Source: Adiantum capillus-veneris
Taxonomy: Eukaryota; Streptophyta; Polypodiopsida; Polypodiales; Pteridaceae
DNA: 60,000 bases
Assembly: GCA_014529385.2 (NCBI GenBank)
Contig: CM043969.1
Location: 25,749,946 to 25,809,945, forward strand
Direction of reading: 5' to 3'
Shown here: positions 1 through 10,459 of the stretch, in pieces
How the letters are laid out: each line of letters opens with the position of its first letter
How positions within the stretch are numbered: the first letter of the stretch is position 1
Made by a program: the position numbers and the translations under genes
Notes under the pieces: model-generated
What the model was told of the DNA's origin: nothing
The model's database searches: none
What the model saw: the letters and a program-made list of their open reading frames with translations, nothing else

Positions 1-1372
1 AGAGCCTTTCTAGGATTTGGATGCAGATTATACGGTGTACAAAGGCCAGATGAAGTGCTGATGTGTCAAACAGATTCTAAACGGGCAAGACAGTGGATTT
101 TGAAAATGGCGGCAGGTGTTAGTCGGATGGTACCAGATGAATTATTGTGATTTTGGTCGGCTCCGTTTGAGAAACTGACCAGATCGGAACGGGGTGGTGC
201 TTGCACAAACCAAAGTTCAAAACCAAGGCTTTTGTAGGGAGTTGATTGCTCGATCATTGGTTTGGTGAGCAGAGAGCTGCGGAGCATGGAGGCAAGAGGG
301 AAAAGATTGTTTTGGAGTTTTTTTTGTCAATGTTGGGAGAGACAAGGGAGGCCCAATGCTAACGGGCTGCCACATGGTAGAGTCTTTTAACCCACATATG
401 ATGAGGATTGTGGCCAAGTAGGGTATTTATGCAGGAGCGGGTGCCCATTTGAAGCATCCAAGGGTAGTGGAGAGCTTGGAGCTCTTGAGGCTATGGCTTC
501 AGCCTTGCTCATGCGGCATATATGGTGGAGTTTGTGTGCGAGGGTGGCCGTAGGCTGTGGTCTACGGCATGAACTGCAGACGGTGGTGGCTGTTGGTGCT
601 CAATCGGTGCTGACGTGGTGCCCGCTGTAGGTTGTGGTTCTTGCACCGTAACTTTTGAAGGCTAATAAAAGGGCATCCACGGCACCATCATTGCCCAGTT
701 AAGGGGTGATCTTGCATGGTGTGAGCCTCAAGAAAGCTGAAATTAGCCAAGGATGGTCTTACATGTAGAGTTGGTCCAAAAATAGCAAAGGCTGGCCAAA
801 AATAGAGGGGACCATACACACACCCAAAGGGGGCTGATTTTTAGACACAAAGGGGGAGGTTCGTTTTTGGAAGGAGGAGGAGGCTCAATGAGGAGGCTTG
901 GGAAGGTCTTTTGGAAGGGAAGCTCAAGACAAGCTTGGTGGGGCTCTCAAAGGAGAAGAAAATTGTGGACTGCTTTGGCAACAATGAGGGCACCGATACA
1001 GAGTATTTTTGTCGTTCTTAGCAAGGAGAGCCACACGGAGGTGAAGCCAAGGATTGCCAAAGTTTTTGTCGTGCTCGTCCATGTTGTGCCAACGGAGCCC
1101 ATAGCAACAAGTTTCATGGTGTTTGTAGAATATGTTTTGATTATAATTGGAGCAAATCATACCAGATTTTTGTGTCATTTATTCCCCCTTTCCCCATCTC
1201 TTCTTTGATCTGCTCCAACTGTCAGGTGCCGGTGTGTGACATGGTGTACCTCCCCAGGCCTCTGTGTGTGTGAGTGAGAAAGAGTGGTGTGTGCTTTGTG
1301 AAGGTTGTAAACGGGCAAGATTGGTGTGATGTGCTGTCAGTTGTTGGTGAAAAGCATGCATGTGTATGTGTT
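1..1372 (+). repeat. Degenerate LTR-like segment related to the LTR of element A
   Basis: No convincing gene is present. Several blocks are colinear with the element A LTR at 3409-10994. The stretch near 363 (gggctgccacatggtag) matches the A block at 4305. The stretch at 420-500 ends in a similar gagct-cttgaggctatgg run. The stretch at 1230-1300 (ggtgccggtgtgtgac, then gagtgagaaagagtgg) matches A at 10700-10770. I infer a diverged Tat-type LTR, possibly the left LTR of the outermost element C/D. The left end lies outside the window. Confidence 0.5.
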
Positions 1373-2460
1373 AACCATTGAACATGAGAAAAGCCCAATT
1401 TTTGTATTATTTACTTTGTCAACTCAATGTAATTATTTTTTGAGAATTGATTGAGTTTCCAGATTGTAATATAATAAATATGTGGATTAGCCATACCCAT
1501 GGGAAGAAGTAGGAGATGATTTTGAGAAGTTAGAACCTCCAACGCTGAGGTATAAAAGCCAATTTTTGTAATCCTAATGACAACTTTTGAGCTAATCAAC
1601 TTTTGAACTCAACTAAGTGTGCCGTGAGTTTTGTGTGAGAGAGTGAGTGACCTTATTCTACTCTCTATGCATGCTATGAATGCTACATTGTGAAGGTGAC
1701 TTCACCATTCTGTTAGCAACGGCAATAGCTACGAGCCGACGCCAAGCTTGTATGGTTTGGATTTCTTTGCAAAGAGCTCTTGCATGAGATTTGAGGTGAT
1801 TTTTCTCTCTAACCGTAGATCCAAATAGAGATTGATATCTGTCATTTTGTTCATGGCAAGTAGAACTCCACTTTAGGCCTAAACACGTATAAAATTGGTG
1901 ACCTGTAATTTTTGGCCTGTCTTTATACATGATTTCTACCCACAATTGCAAAACGACACATGATGAGTAGGAGTAGTTATAGATAGGATATGTGATTGTG
2001 ATATAGAACTATCCATCATCGACGTTATTTTCTTGTATACTTGCTTGCATAAGTACTCTCTAAAAAGTCGATTTTTAGAGATAACTTACAGTAAGCAAGC
2101 TTCAATAGACATTTGTGCATGGTTGAGTGAGGCTAGGCATAAAAGAACACATATGCAAGAGGTCTGGATGAGAATTTTGCATATTTTTTATCTGCAAACA
2201 TCATACGCTATGATGTCTTAGGGCCTAACAAAAGATCAAATTTGACAAAATAGATTGCACCAGAGTGTTCTAAAGGGGTGTTATACCCTAAGTACACCTT
2301 GGGACTAAGGTTTTGACCAACATTTGGTCCCCAAAAGACAAAAGTCGAGTGTGGAAATAGAAAAAATAGGAAACTTGTGAAGTTCAATGCATATTTTTGC
2401 ATTAAAAATTTGTAAGAGTTCCTTGGGGGTAGTGCTAAATCTGTGCTTGAGTTTGGACCA
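1373..2460. other. AT-rich noncoding stretch
   Basis: There is no long reading frame and no recognisable domain. Two stretches (about 1393-1425 and 1552-1590) share a similar AAAAGCC-AATTTTTGTA run followed by GACAAC or GTCAAC, so an old local duplication is possible. The stretch interrupts sequence that otherwise looks like LTR, so it may be a decayed insertion. I could not find clear terminal repeats. Confidence 0.4.
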
Positions 2461-2701
2461 AATCTCCCCAGCAGACATCATACGTGTTAATGGCCGGCTT
2501 TCGAAAACATGGGTAGTGGGAACTAACCCACCAATCGGGGGAGCTTCATAATATAATAATAATAATATTTTTCTTTTTGCTACATCTTGCCGCCACCCCC
2601 CTCCTTGTCTTGGCGCTCACAGAGGGGTCGCCATCTCTCTCCCCCCCCCTCCATTATTGCAACAATCCAGTCTTCTATCTCTCTCTCTCTCAAGATTCGC
2701 A

Positions 2702-2732
<31 letters not shown>

Positions 2733-2886
2733 TGATATGATGTGTTAATGTTATTTGAATCGATGTTGTCCACGTCCTAGCCACTCAAAGCTAGGTGGTT
2801 CCCCCTATTCACTCCCCGTGACGAGTTCTGCGTGCATGGGCATGGCATAGAGGCTTCTGTGGTCCGTTTTGCATAAGCGCTTGGCA
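2461..2886 (+). repeat. Probable 3' part of the left LTR of element C/D
   Basis: This segment ends in CA at 2885-2886, two bases before a primer-binding-site-like sequence at 2889. It contains C-rich and CT-rich tracts like the end of the element A LTR. The LTR start was not identified, and the second LTR would lie outside the window, so the call rests on the PBS and on the similarity of what follows to the A leader. Confidence 0.45.
2702..2729. repeat. CT dinucleotide microsatellite
   Basis: This is an almost pure (CT)n run, with a shorter CT-rich run just upstream near 2680. Pyrimidine patches are common near plant transcription starts. Here it lies about 160 bp before a PBS-like site, so it is probably in the R/U5 part of an LTR. 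Confidence 0.85.
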
Positions 2887-2888
2887 TT

Positions 2889-2908
2889 TGGTGCCTCCAC
2901 GGAGGAGG
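2889..2908 (+). promoter_or_regulatory. Primer-binding-site-like sequence of element C/D
   Basis: TGGTGCCTCCACGG followed by AGGAGG matches the PBS-like sequence of element A (11000-11019) at 18 of 20 positions. In both elements it lies a few bases after an LTR ending in CA and is followed by a related leader (ATT-CAGTTTAA). This shared layout is the main evidence that a Tat-like element starts here. I could not name the matching tRNA. Confidence 0.6.
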
Positions 2909-2954
2909 GAAATCATTCAGTTTAAAATGTTGAAAATGATGCACGTCGTCGACC

Positions 2955-3170
2955 ATGGATGAGTGGCTGCGGGAATTCTCCAATTGGAGAACAGAGGAAG
3001 AAATTGAAGAAGCACTAAGAGCCTTCATGGAGGTGCTGCTGTCGGAATACACCATCGTCAACATCCAAGAAGTAAGTTCTCCATCTCGCATCTCTCATTC
3101 TAACCTCCGTGAATCAAGAGCCACCCAAGAGAGGGCAACAGGCTGCTCTCATTGCCGTCACACACCGCAC
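2955..3170 (+). pseudogene. Leader ORF fragment of C/D, unknown protein
   Basis: A short open frame begins MDEWLREFSNW and is rich in Glu and Leu. I do not recognise it. At 3072-3079 the frame passes into AAGAAGTAAGT, a near-perfect plant 5' splice donor, so this may be a spliced leader exon. The frame is cut at 3170 by the insertion of element B and has no clear continuation after B at 25946. It could instead be a chance ORF in a retrotransposon leader. Confidence 0.3.
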
Positions 3171-3193
3171 TGTTAGGCCTTGATGCTTCAGTA
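3171..3193 (+). repeat. Scrap of the 5' LTR of element B
   Basis: About 23 bases match the first bases of the 3' LTR at 25580 with one difference. The sequence then diverges completely into AT-rich sequence and protease coding. This implies a deletion that removed nearly all of the 5' LTR, the PBS and gag. Confidence 0.75.
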
Positions 3194-3255
3194 TATTAAA
3201 AATAATTAATAGAGAAGTGGTAGGAAAGAATCAGGAAACTGGAATGAACCTTTAG

Positions 3256-3408
3256 GATACTTTTTGTGGAGAAGCTTGTGAAGTTCAACCTTTGGATGTT
3301 GATTACAAAGTACGTGTAGTTGGCGCTTCCATTGGAAAAGTGTTTTTCCCAGCTGTACTCTTGGATGGGGGGTCAGAAGATAATATTCTCCCGGAGTCAA
3401 CCTGCAGA
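3256..3408 (+). pseudogene. Element B protease, N-terminal half
   Basis: The frame reads through a retropepsin-type N-terminus, with the active-site motif LLDGGSEDNIL at about 3358-3390. The usual D-S/T-G is D-G-G here. An in-frame stop precedes it at 3253. The frame ends exactly at codon AGA (3406-3408), where the LTR of element A begins. The rest of the protease resumes in the matching frame at 20000, which places A inside this gene. It is inactive because it is interrupted and has no gag upstream. Confidence 0.75.
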
Positions 3409-4309
3409 GGTTGGTGCAGCCAAAGTTGGTCAAAGCTAGGAGATGGTCTATGCCAGGCAGAGGCAACAGTCGAGTGCAGTGCAGAAGGCTAGGGCAGGTG
3501 CCAAGGCCCTAGGCAGCCAAAGGGTAGCAGGAATACATGCTTAAAGCGGCTTTTTAGGCCAAAAGTACGGCGGGATGGTCCAGATGGGATGGCAAGTCAA
3601 GGTGCCCGAAGTGCCAAGTCAGTGTCCTAGAGTATAGCATTCATTGTTCTCTACAAGCCGATCGGAACAACTCGTCAAACGGAGCCGTGGTGCTCAAGAT
3701 ATTGCAGTTTAAAGGAAGAGTGTGTAGCAGATTCCCGACGGATAGGGCAATTGGGGACAGATGGCCTGGTCTGGTGTTAGTGCATACATGGGTAGAACTT
3801 GATTTGTGGAGCATGACGGTCTTCTCGGGTTGTGAATCACAGCTCTGGATAGCAAGTTATGGCCGTTAGAAGATTTTTCGGGGGCCGGGTCTGAGCCCAC
3901 TTGACCGCATCAAAGCATGTGCCACTCGGCATTGTTTTGGCCTCGCCAAAGTTCTCGGGGATAGGGTGCATCATGTGGAGCTAGCACGAATCGATGGTTC
4001 GTCAAACGGACACTTGGTCAACAAGAGACGATAGGATCAAGTTGGGAGCCCTGGACAGTGAAAGATTGGCAAATAATATTTTTTTGCGGCCTCGAATCTT
4101 GGACCCGGGGAATTTTAAGTGTGGTGAGCGTAGGGGATTTCAAGGACAATGACAGGTTCTATTGGCCAAGCTTTATGGCTTGACAAACTCGTATGGGAGC
4201 AGAATATGAGAGCCGGGTAAAGGAAGGCAAAAAAGGCTTTTAAAAAAAAAGGTAAAGTGGGGTTTTTTAGAGCCTTGGAGGCCATTCAAAGAGGGGGTGC
4301 TACAGGGCT

Positions 4310-4319
4310 GCCACGTGGC
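4310..4319. promoter_or_regulatory. G-box palindrome in the element A LTR
   Basis: GCCACGTGGC is a perfect ACGT-core G-box, the type bound by plant bZIP and bHLH factors. The matching site in the 3' LTR (near 18533) reads GCCATGTGGT, which fits loss of the central CpG by deamination. Confidence 0.5.
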
Positions 4320-4568
4320 ACCGGAATGGCCCCGCTTATGGATGCGCAATGTATGAAGTTGGGGTATATAGGTTGCGAAGGGCACCAAATTGGAGGTATC
4401 AAGGTGGAGCGAGAGCTCCTTGATGGCGTGGCTATGGAGTCGGCGCTGCAGGCGGCACGTGGGCGCTGTGTAGGGCGGAAACGCGGAGATTTTGGCCGCG
4501 CGGGGCGGCGTAGTGGCTTCACTCGCGTGTGAGCGGAGGAGAGGATCCAGTGGCGGCCAATATAGAAT

Positions 4569-4578
4569 GCCACGTGGC
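4569..4578. promoter_or_regulatory. Second G-box palindrome in the element A LTR
   Basis: GCCACGTGGC again, 259 bp after the first. The 3' LTR counterpart near 18790 reads GCCACATGGC. Two identical G-boxes in the U3 suggest a once-active light or stress responsive promoter; that role is inferred. Confidence 0.5.
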
Positions 4579-5092
4579 AGAGGCCATTAGGGGGGGAGTT
4601 CCCACGGCCCTTGGGGCCCCAAGCTTTTGAAATGAAGAAGGAGGGCAATAGAGACCTCGCTATTGCCTCCTCCTTGCATGGAAGAGGGTGACGTTGTGAC
4701 AGTGAGGAGAAGGCTCGAAGGTAGTTGAGAAGTTGAGTGCAAAGGGAGGGTCCCACGGTGTGGACGGTGAGCAGAGGGAGAAAAAAAGCCCAATGCCACC
4801 AGGCATACGATGCAAAGCAAAGGGAGCCATTGCAAAGGCGGTCCGAGAAAAGCAAAGAGCAAGGCGAGGTGGGCCAAGCAAGGAGCAAAAGGGCCAGTTG
4901 AGCAGGAGGCAAACCAAGGCAAGGGCAAAAAATGGAGGTCAAGGCCAAAAGGGAGCCAAGGAGGAGTCGGATAGAGAGAGAGAGAGTCAAAGTCAAGCAT
5001 ATAGGGCAGTGCAAGGTTGAGGCCACAAAGGGGTAAAAAAATGAAAGATTAAAAAAAAAAAAAAAGCCAAGGGGCAATAGCGACATCGCTAA

Positions 5093-5094
<2 letters not shown>

Positions 5095-5125
<31 letters not shown>
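5095..5125. repeat. Poly-C run of 31 bases
   Basis: This is an uninterrupted C run in the left LTR of element A. The right LTR has 14 C at the same place (19331-19344). Length change by replication slippage is expected. Long C runs can form i-motif or, on the other strand, G-quadruplex structures. Confidence 0.9.
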
Positions 5126-5127
<2 letters not shown>

Positions 5128-5248
5128 GTGCAAAAGAGAGGAGAAGAGAGCAGATACAGCAAGGCGGTGCCCTCTTTTCCAAAAAATGCCAATTCAAGGT
5201 GCCAGGTGGACAAATTAAAGTGTAAATTCCCAAATTAAAGCCCCCCCC

Positions 5249-5255
5249 TATAAAA
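5249..5255 (+). promoter_or_regulatory. TATA box of element A, split by copia
   Basis: CCCCTATAAAA lies directly against the copia LTR. The last five bases, TAAAA, are the copia target duplication. The intact counterpart CCTATAAAAGTC is at 19457-19468 in the other LTR. Confidence 0.7.
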
Positions 5256-5577
5256 TGTTGAGATGTCGAGCTCTACATCTTGAGCTGGCATCCACTACGA
5301 GTCTTGGCCGCTTACGACATTTACTCACTGGCGCGTTAGGTGACCGACACGGAGGATCTCTGCCAGTGATTCTACAGTTGGACTACACTTATAGTGCCAG
5401 CCTAGTACGCTTCTAGCGAGTTCACACTTAGTGACCGCATGTACATATGTGCTACTTTTCAGTTTTAGCACTAAGTCATTTTGTACTCTCTTTTCTGTGA
5501 AGAAGAAGAAGAAGCTTTCCATCTCTATGTGCTTTGTTCTTGTCTTGTGTAGCTCTCTTGCATCCTCATTCTTTACA
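5256..5577 (+). repeat. Copia 5' LTR
   Basis: It begins TGTTGAGATG and ends CTTTACA, next to the PBS. It contains a GAAGAAGAAGAAG run near the end. The right copy is 10133-10454. Confidence 0.97.
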
Positions 5578-5589
5578 TGGTATCAGAGC
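5578..5589 (+). promoter_or_regulatory. Copia primer binding site
   Basis: TGGTATCAGAGC follows the 5' LTR with no gap. It is the standard complement of the 3' end of plant initiator methionine tRNA used by most plant copia elements. Confidence 0.95.
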
Positions 5590-5819
5590 CTGGTGCAGGC
5601 AAGAGAGGCTAAGAGAGCAAGAGCATCACAATCCCTTCGTTTTTGAAGAGGTCTCCAATGTGCAGTACACAAAGATTTACTGTACAAGTACAGTGGTTGT
5701 ATGTACGCTTGATTGTGGACACTCGTTGAGTGTAGAAAGCGTTACAGGTACCACGATAGCAGGTTCAGCAGATTTGTAGGTTTTTGCAGATTGCAGCTAT
5801 TTTGTCTTAGTGCTTCAAG

Positions 5820-7150
5820 ATGTCTGACGGTTTCAGTCAGATTGTTACTGAGAAGCTTGAGAAAAATAACTACCCTGCATGGAAGTTCAGAGTAACTAAT
5901 TCCTAAAAGGAAAAGGTTATTGGGACTATGTAGAAGGAGACAATGAAAAGGAACCAGAGATTCCCGAGGCAAATGCTACAGTAGAACAAAGGAAAGCTTT
6001 GAGGGACTGGCAACAAGGCCAGAGCAAAGTGATGTATTGGCTTTCTATGAGCATCACAGATGGCATGATGGGCGATCTACAGGATGCTCAAACCCCCTCC
6101 ATTGCATGGAAAAACTTAGGCAGAGTGTTCGAGGTGAACACCAAGGCCAGGAAGCTTCAACTAAAGTCGGAGCTAAATCAGGTTAAGAGGAACAACCTCT
6201 CAATCAATGATTATGCCTTGAAGATCAAGAGTATCATTGAGGCTCTTGGATCTATTAAAGTCTCAGTGGAAGACAATGACATTGTCCGTGCATGCTTGGA
6301 TGGTCTAGGAGATGAGTATGTACATTTCAGGTCTTCCATGAATACAAGAGACGACATCCCCGTGTTCCAAGATTTGATTTCTATGCTTATTCTTGAGGAG
6401 AAGAACCTTGACACATCTTCTTCTCATGGCAGAAATAATTTTGAACATGCCTTCTATTCTAACTCCAACAGAGGTAGAGGTAGAGGTCGTGGTCGAGGCC
6501 CAAGGGGTTGCAGGGGCCAATTTCTGGAAGGTCAATCAAATCAAAACAATACAGGTGGCAGGGGAAACCAGTCTCAAGGCAAGGGGAGTCAAAGAGGTCA
6601 TGGTGCAGGATCAAGCAGGCAGCAACATACTCGAGATAGCAGAGAATGTTGGACTTGTGGTGAAAGAGGTCACATGTCACGTGACTGTCCAAAGAGAAAA
6701 GCAAGTGGAAAGAGAGAACATGGCAACTATGCATCTACTAGCAGAGATGCAGATGACAACAAAAACGAGTGCATGTTTGTTATGCAGCATGTAATGAATA
6801 CAATGACTGCAGAGAATTCCACCCAAGATGATGTTTGGTATGTGGATTCAGGTGCCTCTAATCACATGACGTCTCGTGGAGAGTGGTTTAGAGATATGCG
6901 CAAACCAGATGTGTCAGGCTATGTGCAGACAGGAGATGACACAGCTCACCCCATTGCTCATGTAGGGGACATATCTATAAATACAAAGAGTGGGAAATCA
7001 AAGTACTTAGCAAATGTACTTCATGTCCCAAACATTACAAAGAATCTTGTTTCTGTTGGACAAATGGTTGAGCAGGGTTTGCAGGTTCGCTTCAATCCAA
7101 ATGGCTGTTATGTAGAAGATTTCCAGAATGGTTGTAAGCGGATCACATAG
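5820..7150 (+). pseudogene. Copia gag and protease
   Basis: Gag starts at ATG 5820 (MSDGFSQIVTEKL) and hits a stop near 5905 after a one-base frameshift. The second frame then runs open through 7147. It carries the UBN2-type gag domain, a Gly/Arg-rich linker, a CCHC zinc knuckle (CWTCGERGHMSRDC, about 6649-6690) and the protease motif WYVDSGASNHM (about 6836-6868) with an intact DSG. A TAG at 7148-7150 ends the frame, but it continues in register into integrase. Gag packages RNA; the protease would process the polyprotein. Confidence 0.9.
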
Positions 7151-8371
7151 GGCAAATGTGTGGGCAGAATGTTTACGCTGAATGTAGACATGCCTGAGGT
7201 AAAAGCTGCATTATTTGCACATGGCACAGTTGTTTTGGATGATGTTGACATTTGGCACAAACACATTGGCCATGTCAATGAGAAGAGATTGCGCAGCATG
7301 CAATCAAAACAGATTGTAAAAGGTTTGCCCAAATTCAAGGTTGATGGAATGCATAAAGTGTGTGCAGCATGCGAGTTTGGAAAACAGTCAAAGGGCTCAT
7401 TTCCACATGAGCGCAATGTATGTAAAAATCCACTTGAGGTGGTGCACACAGATGTTTGGGGTCCAACCGATACTGCAAGTATCCATGGTTGCAGGTATTA
7501 TGTCTCTTTCATTGATGACCATACAAGGAAAGTATGGGTCTACTTCATGCGTAACAAAAGTGAAGTGTTTGGTCACTTTCAGGACTTCAAAGTCATGATT
7601 GAGAAGGAGACATATATGCAAATCAAGACATTGAGGTCAGATGGAGGGGGAGAGTACTTCTCCAATGTTTTTTCAGATTTTCTGCGAATGCATGGGATAC
7701 GCAGGCAGTTTACATGCAGATATACTCCACAGCAGAATGGGGTCGTAGAAAGGAAAAACAGGCACCTTGCAGAGGTTGCACGTGCATTGATGAATGAGAA
7801 GAACATGCCTCATCATTTTTGGGCTGAAGCTATAAATAAAGTTGTGTACATTATGAACAGGACACCTACAGCTGCGGTGCATGATGTAACGCCTGAGGAA
7901 AAGTTTACAGGTACAAAGCCTGATTTGGCACACTTGAAAGTGTTTGGATGCATAGCTTACGTGCATGTACCAGATGAGTTGCGTAGGAAATTGGATCCTA
8001 AAGCAGAGAAATGTATTCTTGTGGGATATTCCCTTGAACAAAAGGGGTACAGGTGCTACAATCCTACTAGACGAGAATTACGAGTGAGCAGAGATGTAGT
8101 CTTTGATGAGATGAGCAGCTGGTATAGTAATGCACATGGCACTATTGGGGCTGATGTAAAAGATGATGTGGTTGTACAAAATGTGAGGCCAGAGTCACAG
8201 GTTTTGAGTGGACCACAAGAGTCCTCTTCTCGTGGCTCTATTGAGAAGCCATGGAATGGTAGACTACGTACGCAGGTTACTCCACCAGCAGGTACAGGGA
8301 ATGTATCACGAAAAGGAAAGGAAAAGGTTGATGAACCTCCCTTTATGCATCATCAGGTTTTTCACATGTAG
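7151..8371 (+). pseudogene. Copia integrase
   Basis: This frame is in register with the gag-protease frame after the TAG at 7148. The order is a pre-integrase zinc region (HKHIGHVNEKR, then CAACEFGKQ), then the rve core with the three acidic residues visible in HTDVWG, LRSDGGGEY and NGVVERKNR, then the copia C-terminal region (KVFGCIAYVHVPDELRRK). It ends at a TAG at 8369-8371, after which the RT region is in another frame. The integrase would insert the cDNA; the core looks intact but has no continuous polyprotein. Confidence 0.92.
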
Positions 8372-8373
8372 AC

Positions 8374-9300
8374 ATGGATTCAGATAGTTCTGAACAAAGT
8401 CTTGATGAGGAATTTGGAATTCCGGCTGTCAGGACACCTGGTCTAAGGAAAGTACAAGAAGATGCTCGAGAGCAAAGGAGTGACCCAGGACCGCGCAGAT
8501 CTAACCGAGTCAGAAATCCAGTTCAGAAATTGACTTATGATGGGTATCTAGCGCATCACCAAGCCTACATGGCTAAGGTGATACAGGATGTGGAGCCCAC
8601 ATGTTTTGAAGATGCAGTTGGAAATGTGCATTGGGATGATGCAATGAATGAAGAGATGGCTGCATTGGAAGCAAATGACACATGGGAGTTGGTGCCATTG
8701 CCAAGTGAAAAGAAATCTATTGGCTGTAAATGGGTGTATAAAACCAAGCATAAGGCTGATGGTAACATTGAGCGTCACAAGGCAAGGCTGGTCGCAAAGG
8801 GTTATGCACAGACGTATGGCATAGACTATGAGGAGACCTTTGCTCTAGTGGCAAAGATGACGACTGTGAGAGCTGTCATAGCAGTGGCTGCATCTAGAGG
8901 ATGGATTATGCATCAAATGGATGTAAAGAATGCCTTCTTGAATGGTGAGTTGCAAGAGGAAGTGTATATGGATCAGCCACCTGGTTATGTCGATCCAGGT
9001 TACCCAGATTATGTATGCAGACTTCTCAAAGCTTTGTATGGTTTGAAGCAGGGCTCTAGAGCATGGTATGACAGGATTGCCAAGTATCTTGTCAGTATTG
9101 GGTTTAGGAGAGCTCATGCTAATCATTCACTCTATGTACGCGAGAGTGATGTGGGAATTGTAGTCATTACCATATATGTAGATGACCTTATTATTGTGGG
9201 TGACAATGCTATGGAGATTGACCATGTGAAGGGTCTTCTCAAACAGGAGTTTGAAATGAAAGATTTGGGCGAGTTGCGCTACTTCTTGGCATTGAGGTGA
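8374..9300 (+). pseudogene. Copia reverse transcriptase
   Basis: RVT_2-type reverse transcriptase. Motifs in order are the WELVPLP region, KWVYKTKHKADG, KARLVAKGYAQ, the MDVKNAFLNGEL block, KALYGLKQGSRAWYDR and the catalytic box YVDDLIIVG near 9175. The frame stops at TGA 9298-9300 through a one-base frameshift just after the GELRYFL motif; the next frame (from 9297) continues the same domain. It would copy the element RNA into DNA. Confidence 0.93.
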
Positions 9301-10160
9301 TCAGGACTCCAGAGGGTGTATGGCTGTCACAAAGACAATATGCTTTGGACATGTTGTCAAAGTATGGTATGGCTAATTGTAAGCCAATTTCTATTCCCTT
9401 GGATGTGAATGCAAAGTTGAGTGCAGAGAAGGGTGATGTTGTTGAGGATGTCAACATGTACAGGAAGATTGTGGGTAGTCTAATCTACTTGACTATCACG
9501 AAGCTAGACTTGAGCTACACAGTAGGCTTGGAGAGTCAGTTCATGCAGCTTCCGAGGAAGCCACATTTGGATGGAGTACGACGCACACTTCGATATGTGC
9601 AAGGGACTCTCGACTACGCATTGTTCTATGCAGTAGATGCTCCATTAGCATTGTATGGGTATACAGATGCAGATTGGGCAGGTAGCATTGTTGATAGGAG
9701 ATCTACGAGTGGCTTCATGTTCTCTTTTGGGAGTGCTGCTGTTACTTGGAGCAGCAAAAAGTAGCCTACGGTTGCTTTATCGAGCACAGAGGCCGAGTAC
9801 AGAGGTGCAGCAGTTGCGGCGTGCGAGGTAGCTTGGCTACGCACATTACTTGAGGACTTGGGAGTGCAGGTGGACCAATAGATTGTCATCCATTGTGACA
9901 ACCTCAGCAACATGCAGTTGGCTAGGAACCCAGTGTTCCATGCCAGGACCAAGCACATAGAGGTCCATTACCACTACATTCGAGAGCGAGTGTTGGCGGG
10001 CGACATCGACTTGGTCTACGTCAGCACAGAGGAGCAGATAGCGGATATCTTTACCAAGGCCCTCGGAGCTGAGAAGCTTCGACGTTTCCGGACTATGCTT
10101 GGACTCTGCGACATGCACAGCTCGAGGGGGAGTGTTGAGATGTCGAGCTCTACATCTTGA
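9297..10160 (+). pseudogene. Copia RT C-terminus and RNase H
   Basis: This continues RT after the frameshift (QRQYALDMLSKYGM, RSLIYLT-like block) and enters the RNase H domain: YTDADWAGSIVDRRSTSG, SSTEAEYRGAA, and HIEVHYHYIRERV. In-frame TAG codons lie at 9762-9764 and 9879-9881, both at places where a CAG or CAA codon would be expected. The last residues run into the 3' LTR at 10133-10160. RNase H would remove template RNA and make the PPT primer. Confidence 0.9.
10124..10132 (+). promoter_or_regulatory. Copia polypurine tract
   Basis: GAGGGGGAG lies directly before the 3' LTR, in the usual place for priming plus-strand DNA synthesis. Confidence 0.85.
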
Positions 10161-10454
10161 GCTGGCATCCACTACGGGTCTTGGCCGCTTACGACATTTA
10201 CTCACTGGCGCATTAAGTGACCGACACGAAGGATCTTTGCCAGTGATTCTACAGCTGGACTACACTTATAGTGCCAGCCTAGTACGCTTCTAGCGAGTTC
10301 ACACTTAGTGACCGCATGTACATATGTGCTACTTTTCAGTTTTAGCACTAAGTCATTTTGTACTCTCTTTTCTATGAAGAAGAAGAAGAAGCTTTCCATA
10401 TCTGTGTGCTTTGTGCTTGTCTTGTGTAGCTCTCTTGCATCCTCATTCTTTACA
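10133..10454 (+). repeat. Copia 3' LTR
   Basis: It matches 5256-5577 over 322 bp with about ten substitutions and no length difference. It is followed by TAAAA, the right target duplication. Confidence 0.97.
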
Positions 10455-10459
10455 TAAAA

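Larger units (their letters stand above)
3409..5255 (+). repeat. Element A 5' LTR, left part (U3)
   Basis: This part aligns along its length with 17646-19465. It contains two G-box palindromes, a GA-repeat near 4975, a poly-A run at 5051-5065, a 31-base poly-C run and the TATA box where copia inserted. Long antisense open frames in this LTR are low-complexity and are not called as genes. Confidence 0.9.
5256..10454 (+). mobile_element. Ty1/copia retrotransposon
   Basis: Identical-length LTRs (322 bp) at 5256-5577 and 10133-10454 differ at about 10 positions (near 97% identity). The 5-bp duplication TAAAA flanks it (5251-5255 and 10455-10459). A PBS follows the left LTR and a purine tract precedes the right LTR. 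Domain order is gag, zinc knuckle, protease, integrase, RT, RNase H, which defines copia. The gag-pol frame is broken by three frameshifts and several stops, so this copy is non-autonomous. The empty target is preserved in the other LTR of element A at 19459-19466. Confidence 0.97.

Noticed and set aside
4286-5233. Long antisense open frame in the left LTR of A (about 315 codons)
   Set aside because: Low-complexity Leu/Pro/Ser/Phe content and a poly-Gly run made by the poly-C tract; no start context or domain. A similar frame in the other LTR (about 18661-19401) simply reflects LTR homology.
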